DNA from: a virus
IMG/VR virus record: IMGVR_UViG_3300033144_001879
Location: 1-55,165 of that record
Length of the DNA: 55,165 nucleotides
Reading direction: 5' to 3' (one strand)
Positions 7,003-15,057 of this stretch are shown piece after piece. The number at the start of each line of letters is the position of its first letter. Position 1 is the first letter of the stretch. A model generated the notes under the pieces. The model made no database searches. It saw only the letters and a program-made list of their open reading frames with translations, and was not told the DNA's origin. The translations under genes and the position numbers were made by a program.

Positions 7003-7689
7003 ATGACGAAGAAGAAGAGTCCGGCAAAGCGCAAAGTCCGAAGTGCGCCGAAAGCGAAGCCGAAGAAGAAACGGGTCACGAAGCGAACGGCAAAAGCCGC
7101 CGTGAAGAAAGTCGCGAAGAAGCGCGCGGTTCGTGTCGAGCGTCCGTCGAAGAAGACGAAGAAGAAAGCCGCGAAGAAGAAGACGAAGAAGAAAGGCGGC
7201 CGCCCGAGTAAGTTCAAACCCGAGTTTCAAGAGCAAGCGAAGCAACTCGCCGAGCTTGGCGCGACCGATGCGCAAATGGCGAAGTTCTTCGGCGTTACCG
7301 AGACAACGCTCAACAACTGGAAGAAATCTCACGCGAAGTTTTTTGAGTCCCTAAAGCTTGGGAAAGCGGTCGCCGACGATCGGGTCGAGAAGTCACTCTT
7401 TCAGCGCGCGAACGGTTACGAACACGAAGAAGAGAAGATCCATTTCGATCGGTGGGGCGACGTTTGTCGAGCGAACACGATCAAGCACTATCCGCCGGAC
7501 ACGACCGCGTGTATTTTCTGGCTCAAGAATCGCCGGCCGGATGACTGGCGCGACAAGGTCGAAACTCAGCACACGGTCACACCGGGCGAAGGCGGCTTGA
7601 TCGTTCCGATCGGGATGGACGTCGAGGCATGGAATAAAGCGGCGGCGCGTCAACAAGCGATCATGAAGAGCGGGACCGGCGGCGAGTAG
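7003..7689 (+). CDS. terS: Terminase small subunit with lysine-rich tail
   Basis: A 228-residue protein. Residues about 75-180 look like a phage small terminase: GGRPSKFKPEF, then a helix-turn-helix (LGATDAQMAKFFGVTETTLN), then DRVEKSLFQRANGYEHEEEK and CIFWLKNRRPDDWRDK. Small terminases recognise packaging sites and deliver DNA to the large subunit. The first 65 residues are remarkable: almost only Lys, Arg, Ala, Thr, Val and Pro, like histone H1 tails, and end in an AT-hook-like GGRPSK. The gene ends two bases before terL. The usual family length is about 150-180 residues, so the tail is an addition. Confidence 0.88.
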   Translation: MTKKKSPAKRKVRSAPKAKPKKKRVTKRTAKAAVKKVAKKRAVRVERPSKKTKKKAAKKKTKKKGGRPSKFKPEFQEQAKQLAELGATDAQMAKFFGVTETTLNNWKKSHAKFFESLKLGKAVADDRVEKSLFQRANGYEHEEEKIHFDRWGDVCRANTIKHYPPDTTACIFWLKNRRPDDWRDKVETQHTVTPGEGGLIVPIGMDVEAWNKAAARQQAIMKSGTGGE

Positions 7690-7691
7690 AC

Positions 7692-9173
7692 GTGAACGGA
7701 CCGGCAATAGCCGCGACGACGGAGAGCCTTGTCGCACCATTGCCGGTTTCCGCCGGCGTCTGGACGGCTCTAGAGGGCTCTCAACGGCTCTTCTTGAATT
7801 GCCCGCATTTCGAAGTTTTGTACGAGGGAACTCGGGGGCCGGGAAAAACCGACTCGATGTTGATGTGCTTTGCGCAGCGCGTCGGGCTCGGTTACGGCGA
7901 CCGATGGCAAGGCGTGATCTTTCGGCGCGAGTACAAGGAACTCGACGATCTCGTCAAGAAGTCGAAGCGGTGGTTCTACGAAATATTCGGCAACGACGTT
8001 CGATGGCTTGCTTCGAAATCGGATTACAAATGGGTGTGGAAGACCGGCGAAGAACTCTCATTCCGAACCGGCAAAAACGAAGACGATTATTGGAATTATC
8101 ACGGACACGAGATCCCGTTTCTCGGTTTCGAAGAACTCACGAATTGGGCGTCGCCGGCCTTTTACTTGACGATGTTCTCCGTCTGTCGTTGCGGAGATCC
8201 GCGCGTTCCGTGCATGGTCCGAGCGTCGGCGAATCCGTGGGGTAAAGGTCACGGATGGGTGAAGCTTCGCTTCATTGATAACAGTCCGCCGGGGATTCCG
8301 TTTCTCGATCCCGACACGAACAAAACGCGCGTTCGGATCTTTGGCTCGATCTCCGAAAACCCGTATCTCACCGACGAATATTTGAACACGCTTCGGAGCG
8401 TCGAGGATCCGAACAAGCGGAAGGCATGGATCCTCGGCGACTGGAACATCTCGGCCGGCGGGATCCTCGAAGGCGCATACGACGAGACCACTCACGAGAT
8501 CGCGCCGTTCAAGATCCCGGCGTCGTGGCGCGTCGATCGTGCGTTCGATTGGGGATCCTCGAAACCGTATTCGGCGGGATGGTTTGCCGAGAGCGACGGC
8601 TCGCCGGCGACGATCACGAACGAAGATGGAACGGAAACGAAGAAGCACTTCCCGCGCGGGACCGTCTTTCATATCGCCGAGCTTTACGGGTACAACGGAA
8701 AACCCGATGTCGGCGTGAAGCATACGAACAAAGAAATTTGCGAGCGCGTGAAAGAAGTCGAAGCCGGCTTGTGTCCGCGCTTGTTGAAGAAAGGGACGAT
8801 GATTTACGACGGACCGGCCGATGCCTCGATCTTCGACGTGATAAACGGCGACAGTTACGCGGACGAAATGTCGCGGAACGGCGTGGTATGGTTGGCAAGT
8901 TACAAGGGCAAGGGATCACGCGTTCAAGGTTGGGACCGACTTCGCTCGATGTTGCTCGCCGCAAAACGCGGCAATCGAGAAGAGCCCGGATTCTATGTTT
9001 TCAACACTTGCCGAAATTGGATTCGAACCGTCCCGGTGTTACCGCGCGACGACAAGAACCCGGACGACGCGGATTCCGAAGCCGAAGATCATTGCGGAGA
9101 TATGACCCGCTATCGGTTGCTTCGTGAGAAACCGCAAGAGCCGCAATTGATCGAAATAGGTTGGACTACTTGA
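7692..9173 (+). CDS. terL: Terminase large subunit
   Basis: A 493-residue packaging motor with GTG start. The ATPase half shows a Walker A GTRGPGKT at 46-53 and a Walker B IPFLGFEE at 141-148, with the coupling segment MVRASANPWGKGHGWV at about 175-190 as in phage terminases. The nuclease half has the expected acidic residues: FDWG near 285-288, YDGPAD near 372-377, and EDHCGD near 465-470. It cuts concatemers and pumps DNA through the portal encoded next. Length and order are normal for the family. Confidence 0.96.
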   Translation: MNGPAIAATTESLVAPLPVSAGVWTALEGSQRLFLNCPHFEVLYEGTRGPGKTDSMLMCFAQRVGLGYGDRWQGVIFRREYKELDDLVKKSKRWFYEIFGNDVRWLASKSDYKWVWKTGEELSFRTGKNEDDYWNYHGHEIPFLGFEELTNWASPAFYLTMFSVCRCGDPRVPCMVRASANPWGKGHGWVKLRFIDNSPPGIPFLDPDTNKTRVRIFGSISENPYLTDEYLNTLRSVEDPNKRKAWILGDWNISAGGILEGAYDETTHEIAPFKIPASWRVDRAFDWGSSKPYSAGWFAESDGSPATITNEDGTETKKHFPRGTVFHIAELYGYNGKPDVGVKHTNKEICERVKEVEAGLCPRLLKKGTMIYDGPADASIFDVINGDSYADEMSRNGVVWLASYKGKGSRVQGWDRLRSMLLAAKRGNREEPGFYVFNTCRNWIRTVPVLPRDDKNPDDADSEAEDHCGDMTRYRLLREKPQEPQLIEIGWTT

Positions 9174-9185
9174 GGGAATGAAATC

Positions 9186-10706
9186 ATGACAGTTAAAGCA
9201 ACGCACCCGGATTATTCCGATCGCGCGAACTCGTGGGAGAAAATGCGCGACGTGATCAACGGAGAAGAAGCGATCAAAGCCGGCGGCGTGAAGTATCTTC
9301 CGCAACCGAGTGGACGTGACGACGACGATTATTTGCGTTACGTCGAACGCGCTCAGTTCTTCGACGCGACGAGCAAGACTTCGGCCGGGATGGTTGGCTC
9401 GATCTTTCGGAAACCGCCGACGGTTGAACTTCCGAACGCCATCGAGTATTTGAACGATGATTCGGACGGGAAAGGAACACCGCTCGAACAACTCGCGAAA
9501 GATGCATCGAGCGAAGTGATCGATCTCGGACGTGTCGGGATCATGGTCGATATGCCTTCGGTCCCTGAAGCGAAGCGTCTCGACGAAGAGCGCGCTCTCA
9601 ATGCCGAAGCTCGGCTCTATGTTTATTCGGCCGAGTCAATTATCAATTGGTCTTATCGGCAAGTCGGAAGCGTTTACCAATTGGCGCGAGTTGTTTTGAA
9701 AGAGACGATCGAAGTTGAAGGCGACGACGAGTTCGAGGTTAAAGACGCGACGCTTTATCGCGTATTGGATCTCGAAGACCAGTCGGAAGAACTCGCGGCC
9801 GGTTATCGTGTGCGACTCTTCGAAGAAGACGCCGACGGTGAGATCGGCGACGCGACCGAATACCGACCGACGCTTCCGAACGGCGAGCGGCTCGACTTTA
9901 TTCCGTTTACGTTCGTCGGCTCGAATGACAATACGTCGAGCGTCGACAAGCCGCCGCTTCTCGACATCGCGAACGTAAACGTCGGGCACTATCGGAACTC
10001 GGCGGACTACGAAGACTCGTTGTTCATGGTTGGACAACCGACGCCGGTAATCACCGGGCTCGACAATCAATTCATCGAGAAGCACAAAGGCTCGTTTGTT
10101 GTCGGGTCTCGAACTGCTTGGCTCTTACCTACCGGATCGACGGCGGATATGCTCGAATCGACGCGAGATCTCGGGGCGATGGCGGGCGCTCTCGATCGGA
10201 AAGAAAAGCAAATGATTCAACTCGGCGCGAAACTGATCGACTCGAATCGTGCCGGCGTGGAAGCGGCCGAGACGATCAAGCTTCGGCAAGCCGGCGAAGC
10301 GTCCGTTCTCGGATCGATCGCCTCGAACGTGAGTCGCGGCTTTACGATTGCGCTCAACTGGCTTTCGTTGTGGATGTCGGGAACCGGTGACGATGTCACG
10401 TTCGCCGCGAACACCGACTTTTTCCCGGCGCGTCTTTCTTCGGCGGATCTGAAAGAACTCGTCGCGAGTTGGCAAGGCGGCGTGATCACTTACGGAACGC
10501 TGTTCGAAAACTTGGTTGCCGGCGAAATTGTAACCGCCGGAACCGACGTCGAGGATTACGAAGCCGAACTCGAAGAAGAGGCGCTCAAGAATCCGTCGCC
10601 GCCACTCGGCGACGAAGATCTCGACGACGACGACGAAGACGAAGACGAGACAATCGTCATTGTTGAAGAAGAGGAAGAAGAGGAAGAAGAGGAAGAAGAG
10701 GAATGA
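9186..10706 (+). CDS. Portal protein (DUF4055-like) with acidic tail
   Basis: A 506-residue protein. Its start (THPDYSDRANSWEKMRDVIN, then YLPQPSG, RAQFFDATSKTSAGMVGSIF) and middle (GLDNQFIEKHKGSFVVGSRT, EAAETIKLRQAGEASVLGSI) fit DUF4055 portal proteins. The portal is the dodecameric ring at the capsid vertex through which DNA enters and to which the tail attaches; its position after terL agrees. Residues about 478-506 are an extreme acidic tail of Asp then Glu residues ending in thirteen Glu. The next gene starts in an ATGA overlap at the stop. Confidence 0.9.
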   Translation: MTVKATHPDYSDRANSWEKMRDVINGEEAIKAGGVKYLPQPSGRDDDDYLRYVERAQFFDATSKTSAGMVGSIFRKPPTVELPNAIEYLNDDSDGKGTPLEQLAKDASSEVIDLGRVGIMVDMPSVPEAKRLDEERALNAEARLYVYSAESIINWSYRQVGSVYQLARVVLKETIEVEGDDEFEVKDATLYRVLDLEDQSEELAAGYRVRLFEEDADGEIGDATEYRPTLPNGERLDFIPFTFVGSNDNTSSVDKPPLLDIANVNVGHYRNSADYEDSLFMVGQPTPVITGLDNQFIEKHKGSFVVGSRTAWLLPTGSTADMLESTRDLGAMAGALDRKEKQMIQLGAKLIDSNRAGVEAAETIKLRQAGEASVLGSIASNVSRGFTIALNWLSLWMSGTGDDVTFAANTDFFPARLSSADLKELVASWQGGVITYGTLFENLVAGEIVTAGTDVEDYEAELEEEALKNPSPPLGDEDLDDDDEDEDETIVIVEEEEEEEEEEEEE

Positions 10707-11245
10707 AACCGGGTCTCATTATCGGAATAACCGGTTGCGCCGGATCCGGCAAAACGACGCTTGCGGATTTCTTTTCGTCGGCGTACTTCGCGACGCCGTT
10801 GTCGTTTGCGGATCCGATCAAAGCCGCGTTGAATGCGGCCTTCGGTTTTACCGGCGAGCAATGGCTCGACCGCAATTGGAAAGAGCAAGTCGATTTCGAA
10901 CTCGGGATCTCGCCGCGTGAGTTGATGCAAACGCTCGGGACCGATTGGGGGCGGAATATGATTTGCTCCGACGTTTGGGTGAAGTTGCTTTTCTCGAAAT
11001 GGAAGAGCGCCGGTCGACCGTTCGCGGTTGTCGCTGATATTCGTTTCGATAATGAAGCGCGGGCAATTCTCGCCGAAGGCGGAATCGTTGTGAATGTCGA
11101 GCGGCCGGAGATCGAGAAGGTCGCCGATCATGTTTCCGAAGATGGGATCTCGCGCGAACTTATTTCGGTAACGGTTTACAACATCGGAACGGTTGACGAA
11201 TTGACGCGACTCGGCGAAGCCGCGATCATTGCCCGGATCGAATAA
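10703..11245 (+). CDS. Deoxynucleoside monophosphate kinase
   Basis: A 180-residue P-loop kinase. The Walker A motif GCAGSGKT is at 11-18, followed by PLSFADPIKAALNAAFG, SPRELMQTLGTDWGRN and a VVADIRFDNEA segment; this order matches phage dNMP kinases such as T4 gp1. They phosphorylate dTMP, dGMP or modified dCMP to feed DNA synthesis. Its location between portal and minor head genes is unusual; nucleotide enzymes normally sit with replication genes. It overlaps the portal stop, so it will be expressed late with head genes. Confidence 0.88.
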   Translation: MKPGLIIGITGCAGSGKTTLADFFSSAYFATPLSFADPIKAALNAAFGFTGEQWLDRNWKEQVDFELGISPRELMQTLGTDWGRNMICSDVWVKLLFSKWKSAGRPFAVVADIRFDNEARAILAEGGIVVNVERPEIEKVADHVSEDGISRELISVTVYNIGTVDELTRLGEAAIIARIE

Positions 11246-12321
11246 TGCCGAAGACCGTCAACGAGCTTCTTCGCGATTCGTCGATTAAACATTCAATTTA
11301 TGTGACGCGATACACGACCGGCGTCGTGAAGCAAATGCTCGCGTTGATCAATAAGACCGATCAAGACATTTTGCGACGCCTTCGCTCCATGAACCTGCCC
11401 GGAGCCCGGACGCCTTATCAGCGGGCAAGACTCGAAAAACTGCTATCAGGGCTAAGGGGTATAAACGAAGCCGGCTACGGGGCGTTCAATGCGGCTCTGC
11501 GCAAGACGTTTATTTCGTTCGCGACGTATGAACTCGACTTCATGGCGCGGCAAATCGAGGCCGCGATCGTTGTCGACTTCGAAGCCGTCGTGCCGGCGGC
11601 CGGGACTGTTTACTCGGCGGCGATGACGACGCCAATGCAGGGAAAGTATTTCAAAAACTGGATGAAAGATCTTGAGGCGAACAAGATCCGGGCGATCAAC
11701 GACGCAATTCGGATCGGCGTCGTCGAGGGAGAGACGAACGCGGCGATCGTGAGTCGGTTGCGCGGAACTCGTGCGGCCGGATACAAAAACGGCGTAATGG
11801 GAATTCACCGGAGACACGCCGAAGCCATCGTTCGAACTTCGGTCAATCATCTTATGAGTACGGCGCGGCGAAACCTGATCAACAAGAACACGGACGTTCT
11901 TGCCGGCTGGCAATACGTCGCGACGCTCGATGGTCGGACAACTGATATTTGCATGAGTTTGGACGGCAACTTTTACAAGGTGAGGGCCGAGGGACCGACG
12001 CCGCCGCAACATATCAATTGCCGATCCGCGATGTCACCGGTCACGAAGTCATGGAAAGAAATGGGGATCGATAAAGAAGAGTTGACGCCGGCGAAGCGCG
12101 CCTCGATGTCGGGTCCGGTTCCGGCGAAGACGACTTATCAAACTTGGCTCAAGGGACAAGGGAACAAATTTCAGAACGACGTGCTTGGCAAAACGAAAGC
12201 GCAACTCTTCCGCGATGGCGGCGTGACGCTCGATCGTTTCGTCGACGCTTCCGGCCGGAGTTACACGCTCGCACAACTCGCCGCGAGAGAAGCGCAAGCT
12301 TTTGCCGCGATCGGCGGATAA
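11245..12321 (+). CDS. Minor head / head morphogenesis protein (Mu gpF-like)
   Basis: A 358-residue protein whose start shares a base with the kinase stop (TAATG). Residues about 195-275 carry the Phage_Mu_F signature: HAEAIVRTSVNHLMSTARRN, then GWQYVATLDGRTTDICMSLD and PPQHINCRSAMSPV. SPP1 gp7 and Mu gpF proteins sit inside the capsid near the portal and help DNA ejection or assembly. The N-terminal 150 residues are helical. A strong hairpin follows the stop. Confidence 0.9.
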   Translation: MPKTVNELLRDSSIKHSIYVTRYTTGVVKQMLALINKTDQDILRRLRSMNLPGARTPYQRARLEKLLSGLRGINEAGYGAFNAALRKTFISFATYELDFMARQIEAAIVVDFEAVVPAAGTVYSAAMTTPMQGKYFKNWMKDLEANKIRAINDAIRIGVVEGETNAAIVSRLRGTRAAGYKNGVMGIHRRHAEAIVRTSVNHLMSTARRNLINKNTDVLAGWQYVATLDGRTTDICMSLDGNFYKVRAEGPTPPQHINCRSAMSPVTKSWKEMGIDKEELTPAKRASMSGPVPAKTTYQTWLKGQGNKFQNDVLGKTKAQLFRDGGVTLDRFVDASGRSYTLAQLAAREAQAFAAIGG

Positions 12322-12347
12322 GCTTAAAGCTTCAGACAAGAAGAAAT

Positions 12348-12402
12348 CGGGCTCTCACGAATAGGGGTATTTCTCGGATGGTTTTACCCCTATTCGAGCC
12401 CG
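12348..12402 (+). terminator. Long hairpin after minor head gene
   Basis: The left arm CGGGCTC, a four-base bulge and GAATAGGGGTA pair with TACCCCTATTC and GAGCCCG, giving an 18-bp stem around a 15-base loop. There is no T tract after it, so it may be a factor-assisted terminator or an mRNA end-protecting hairpin. It separates head genes from the lipoprotein gene. Confidence 0.7.
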
Positions 12403-12431
12403 TAATACCCTCTTCGGAGAAAGGGCGAGCG

Positions 12432-12707
12432 GTGAAGATTTCGTTTGTGGTCGTGGTTTTGTTTTTGGTTTCGTGCGCAACGCCGACGCCGGAGCAACTC
12501 GCCGAGTGGGAGCGGGCGCGAGAAATGCGGCAATATGATCGCGTTGATTATTACGAAGAAATTTACTTGCCGGAGAAACATCGTTGCGATGCGTATTGGG
12601 TTGTTTATTCGGATAGCGTTGGAATGACGCGCCGGAATTCTATACCGTCAATTCATGAAATGAGGCGCGCTCGATGCATCCGAGATTTCTCGGAGATACT
12701 GTTTTAA
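12432..12707 (+). CDS. Small lipoprotein
   Basis: A 91-residue protein starting at GTG with an AGGGCGAG ribosome site just upstream. It begins MKISFVVVVLFLVSCATPTP, a classic lipoprotein signal with lipobox LVSC, so Cys15 should be lipidated and the mature 77-residue protein anchored to a membrane. Asp/Glu do not occupy the +2 position (Ala), so outer-membrane sorting by Lol rules is possible. The mature part has three further Cys. It pairs with the barrel-like gene downstream in an island flanked by hairpins. Confidence 0.8.
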   Translation: MKISFVVVVLFLVSCATPTPEQLAEWERAREMRQYDRVDYYEEIYLPEKHRCDAYWVVYSDSVGMTRRNSIPSIHEMRRARCIRDFSEILF

Positions 12708-12730
12708 CCAACGAAGGGAGAACCGAAAAA

Positions 12731-13285
12731 ATGAGCGATGATCAAGTGAAAATGAATCTTTGGCGGCGCTTCGAAGCCGTCGTGAAACCGCAATATATTG
12801 TCGCGGCGTTTGTCGTGTTGGTGCTTGTTGGCTTTTGCCATGAAGCGCGGGCCGAGGTCGAGCCCGGTGTTCAAGTCGAACTCGGCGTCGGATTCTTGTC
12901 GGGTGATTACTCGGAAGGTCAAGCGCTTTTATTGACGGAGACGTTTGCGAATAAATATTCAATCGGGATCGGTGTCTTTACCGAACAATGGGTCGTGCCT
13001 CGAACGGAGCCGCTCACGCGCGTTCCGCAAACGGCAATGGTTCAAGCGTACCGAAACGTTCGGATCTCCGAGAACTTCGGGCTCGGTCTCGGCGTCGCGT
13101 ACTGGAACGGAACGAGCCGCGCGGTCGGGAGTGAGTTCACGTTTTCGCTTTTGATTCGATACGAGATCGGCGATCACGCGACGTTGAACTTTCGACATTG
13201 GTCGAGCGCGGGATCCGGGTCGGTCGGCGGATCAAGGCCGCCGAACATGGGTCAAGATCTCTTTACGTTTGGTTGGTCGTTTTAA
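12731..13285 (+). CDS. PagL-like outer-membrane beta-barrel (putative lipid A deacylase)
   Basis: A 184-residue protein. The start is ATG 12731 behind GAAGGGAGAA; an in-frame upstream codon is less likely. After a positively charged leader, residues 21-36 are hydrophobic and EARA-EVE gives a signal-peptidase site near residue 41. The rest alternates in beta-barrel fashion and ends in Phe (GWSF), the Bam-recognition signature. The C-terminal FRHWSSAG (His156, Ser158) and RPPNMGQDLF resemble the catalytic H-x-S and N-x-G region of PagL / acyloxyacyl hydrolase proteins, which remove an acyl chain from lipid A. The acidic catalytic residue is uncertain, being Q or D here. A non-catalytic barrel is the alternative. 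Confidence 0.65.
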   Translation: MSDDQVKMNLWRRFEAVVKPQYIVAAFVVLVLVGFCHEARAEVEPGVQVELGVGFLSGDYSEGQALLLTETFANKYSIGIGVFTEQWVVPRTEPLTRVPQTAMVQAYRNVRISENFGLGLGVAYWNGTSRAVGSEFTFSLLIRYEIGDHATLNFRHWSSAGSGSVGGSRPPNMGQDLFTFGWSF

Positions 13286-13288
13286 GCG

Positions 13289-13331
13289 ATACGCGAAAGC
13301 GTATAAAACCAATCCATACGCGAACGCGTAT
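13289..13331. repeat. Pair of ATACGC inverted repeats
   Basis: Two small hairpins lie in tandem: ATACGC-GAAA-GCGTAT at 13289-13304 and ATACGCG-AA-CGCGTAT at 13316-13331. Each is self-complementary and they share the same arm. They lie just after the barrel gene and before a strong terminator; they could stabilise the mRNA end or bind a protein. Confidence 0.75.
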
Positions 13332-13345
13332 GAGAAAAGAAACGG

Positions 13346-13383
13346 AAACGCGGAACCCGGTGATCGGGCTCCGCGTTTTTCGT
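13346..13383. terminator. Rho-independent terminator between convergent genes
   Basis: AACGCGGA-(A)-CCCG pairs with CGGG-(C)-TCCGCGTT around a GTGAT loop and is followed by a T run on the + strand. The opposite strand has a moderately T-rich exit. It ends the rightward cargo island and probably also the leftward operon that stops at 13392. Confidence 0.85.
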
Positions 13384-13391
13384 TCAACGAT

Positions 13392-13811
13392 CTACCGAGA
13401 TTCGTCGTCCAATGAGACGTTAAGATTTATCGCCGCATAGGTGAAGCTCACTCCGTTGTCGAAACTCATGCTTCGGTCGTACTCGATGCCGACGTGATCG
13501 ACCGGCATTCCGGTGCGCTTCGTGAAACCGGTCAAGAGATCGAGAATCGTCTCTTCGGTTAACCGCTTCAGTTCTCGCGCGCCGGCTAACGTCTTGATGT
13601 CTTTCTCGGCGGCGGCGATTACGAGCAATTCTCGATATGACGGTGGTACGTCGGCGTACTTGATGACCGCGTCCGCTTCTTCGATGACTTCTCGCATTGT
13701 AAGATCGAAGCCTTCGATCGGATCGTCGATCGAATCGTTTTGTTGTGCGCTTGCCATCGCGTAACCGCAAAGCTTGTTGAGCATGAGTCGTGATTTCGTT
13801 GGGTTCTTCAT
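13392..13811 (-). CDS. Hypothetical early protein
   Basis: A 139-residue protein, last gene of the leftward operon that starts at 16763. It is mostly helical in its first 100 residues (IEGFDLTMREVIEEADAVIK, ELLVIAAAEKDIKTLAGARE) and ends in a beta-like segment with VGIEYDRSM. The start overlaps the previous gene's stop (ATGA). No family recognised. Confidence 0.75.
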   Translation of the reverse strand: MKNPTKSRLMLNKLCGYAMASAQQNDSIDDPIEGFDLTMREVIEEADAVIKYADVPPSYRELLVIAAAEKDIKTLAGARELKRLTEETILDLLTGFTKRTGMPVDHVGIEYDRSMSFDNGVSFTYAAINLNVSLDDESR

Positions 13812-14044
13812 GACTTTGGTTCTCCCTTGTCGGTGAATGGTGAGCGAACTCGAAGCTTTTCTCGGATTACTCCGAGATCTTCTTCGACGTCGCTCAAGTA
13901 TTGAAGCGCGAGTTCGAGAGTTCGAATCGAGACGCTTGCGAAATTATTTCGGCCGCTTCCGTGCTTCCGAGAATTGGTCGCGATCTTGATTGTCTCTTTC
14001 ACGCCGGCGAGTTTTTCTTCGCTTGTTAGATGTCCGTAAATCAT
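13808..14044 (-). CDS. Hypothetical early protein
   Basis: A 78-residue helical protein with a ribosome site of the AGGGAACC type ahead of its ATG at 14044. The reading frame is open further upstream but the AGGGAACC site fixes this start. Patterns such as SIRTLELALQYLSDVEEDLG suggest a helical hairpin. Function unknown. Confidence 0.7.
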   Translation of the reverse strand: MIYGHLTSEEKLAGVKETIKIATNSRKHGSGRNNFASVSIRTLELALQYLSDVEEDLGVIREKLRVRSPFTDKGEPKS

Positions 14045-14058
14045 TTCGGTTCCCTCGG

Positions 14059-14277
14059 TTACAGAACGGTGACGCGATAATACCGCCAACCGTAATCGGC
14101 GGAGATCTTGCCGGACTTGATCAGGCTCCGAACGGCGGCGGCGGTTGAGTGAAAGTCGAAACGATAGCCGGGTTTCGTCGTGACGTCGGCATATTGACTT
14201 GTTGCGATGTCGAGTTCCGTTCCGCGCTTCTTGCCGGCGATGAACTCGGAGAGATCTTGAACGTTTTGCGATTTCAT
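14059..14277 (-). CDS. Small hypothetical protein, possible winged-helix
   Basis: A 72-residue protein behind an AAAGGAACC ribosome site. TAAAVRSLIKSGKISADYGWRYYRVTVL resembles the recognition helix and wing of a small winged-helix fold (a helix, a Gly-Lys turn, then two strands). DNA binding is a possibility, not shown. Function unknown. Confidence 0.7.
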   Translation of the reverse strand: MKSQNVQDLSEFIAGKKRGTELDIATSQYADVTTKPGYRFDFHSTAAAVRSLIKSGKISADYGWRYYRVTVL

Positions 14278-14291
14278 GATCGATGGTTCCT

Positions 14292-14609
14292 TTAATTAGG
14301 TTGGGTTAATTCAAGGTTGGTGTGGTCGAGTTTCTTCAGGTGGTGAATCGGAAGGTTTGGCGGTATCGATTGCCAGCCATCGGCCGCGAGGATCTTACAG
14401 GTCGCGACGAGTGCTTCCGGGTGCGCTTCTTTCATGTGCGCATGGAGTCGACCGCGTTGCTTGTTGCCTTCGCGGAAACCGGCTCCGCGACCGCGACCGC
14501 ATCGGCGCACGTCGACGAAGTTACAAAGCCGGCAACCGCGAGCGATTGCAAACGGTCCCTTCGTGACGGTGACGAGCGCGTCGGTTGCTCTTGTGATGTT
14601 GTGTCTCAT
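14292..14609 (-). CDS. Zinc-finger-like phage protein
   Basis: A 105-residue protein with CRLCNF (C-x2-C) at about residue 27, a Gly/Arg-rich loop (RRCGRGRGAGFREGNKQRGR) and then LHAHMKEAHPEA, giving His ligands for a Cys2-His2-like finger. The loop is much longer than in classical fingers. The ribosome site is AAAGGAACC. It may bind nucleic acid. Confidence 0.7.
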   Translation of the reverse strand: MRHNITRATDALVTVTKGPFAIARGCRLCNFVDVRRCGRGRGAGFREGNKQRGRLHAHMKEAHPEALVATCKILAADGWQSIPPNLPIHHLKKLDHTNLELTQPN

Positions 14610-14627
14610 GAGTCGGGTTCCTTTAAG

Positions 14628-14807
14628 TCAAAAGACATTGAGCGGCGAACGTTGCTCTTGTTCGAGTCGGTCGATCCGACGAAGTGCGTTCGTCAATGCC
14701 GCGCGGAGTTCGAGAAGAATCTCGTCGCGGTTCGGTGTCGCGTCGCCGCTCAAGACGTCGGCGGCTTCGGATGCTTCGCCGTGAAGCAATGTATTGAAGC
14801 GACTCAC
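14628..14807 (-). CDS. Short helical protein with GTG start
   Basis: A 59-residue gene starting at a GTG that overlaps the stop of the gene before it (GTGA). The protein is acidic-helical (DEILLELRAALTNALRRIDR) and ends in LEQEQRSPLNVF. Both the coupling and the compact fit between neighbours support it. Confidence 0.65.
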   Translation of the reverse strand: MSRFNTLLHGEASEAADVLSGDATPNRDEILLELRAALTNALRRIDRLEQEQRSPLNVF

Positions 14808-14989
14808 GAGAAGATCCGCGCTTCGCGATAACGGCGAGCCTGTTTCTTCTTCGCGAGCTTCGAGATCTCTTTCGCTTTCCGCCGGCGCTTTTGCACGATG
14901 TCTTGCCGGTAGGAGTTGCGCCAGTTGTCGCCGACGTCGTGAAGGTCGGAGACGATGTCGAGCATCGTTGGTGCGGTTGTCGTGTTCAT
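14804..14989 (-). CDS. Small basic hypothetical protein
   Basis: A 61-residue protein beginning at ATG 14989 behind AAAGGGAACAACC. The second half is strongly basic (QKRRRKAKEISKLAKKKQAR), suggesting nucleic-acid contact. A longer frame reading through from 15421 is rejected because its extra part is an Arg-rich shadow of the gene at 15058-15465. Confidence 0.7.
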   Translation of the reverse strand: MNTTTAPTMLDIVSDLHDVGDNWRNSYRQDIVQKRRRKAKEISKLAKKKQARRYREARIFS

Positions 14990-15057
14990 GGTTGTTCCCT
15001 TTGTCGTTGGTCGTTGGTCGAGTGTGGATCTTAACCCGGCAAGCGGCCGGAGCGCAA

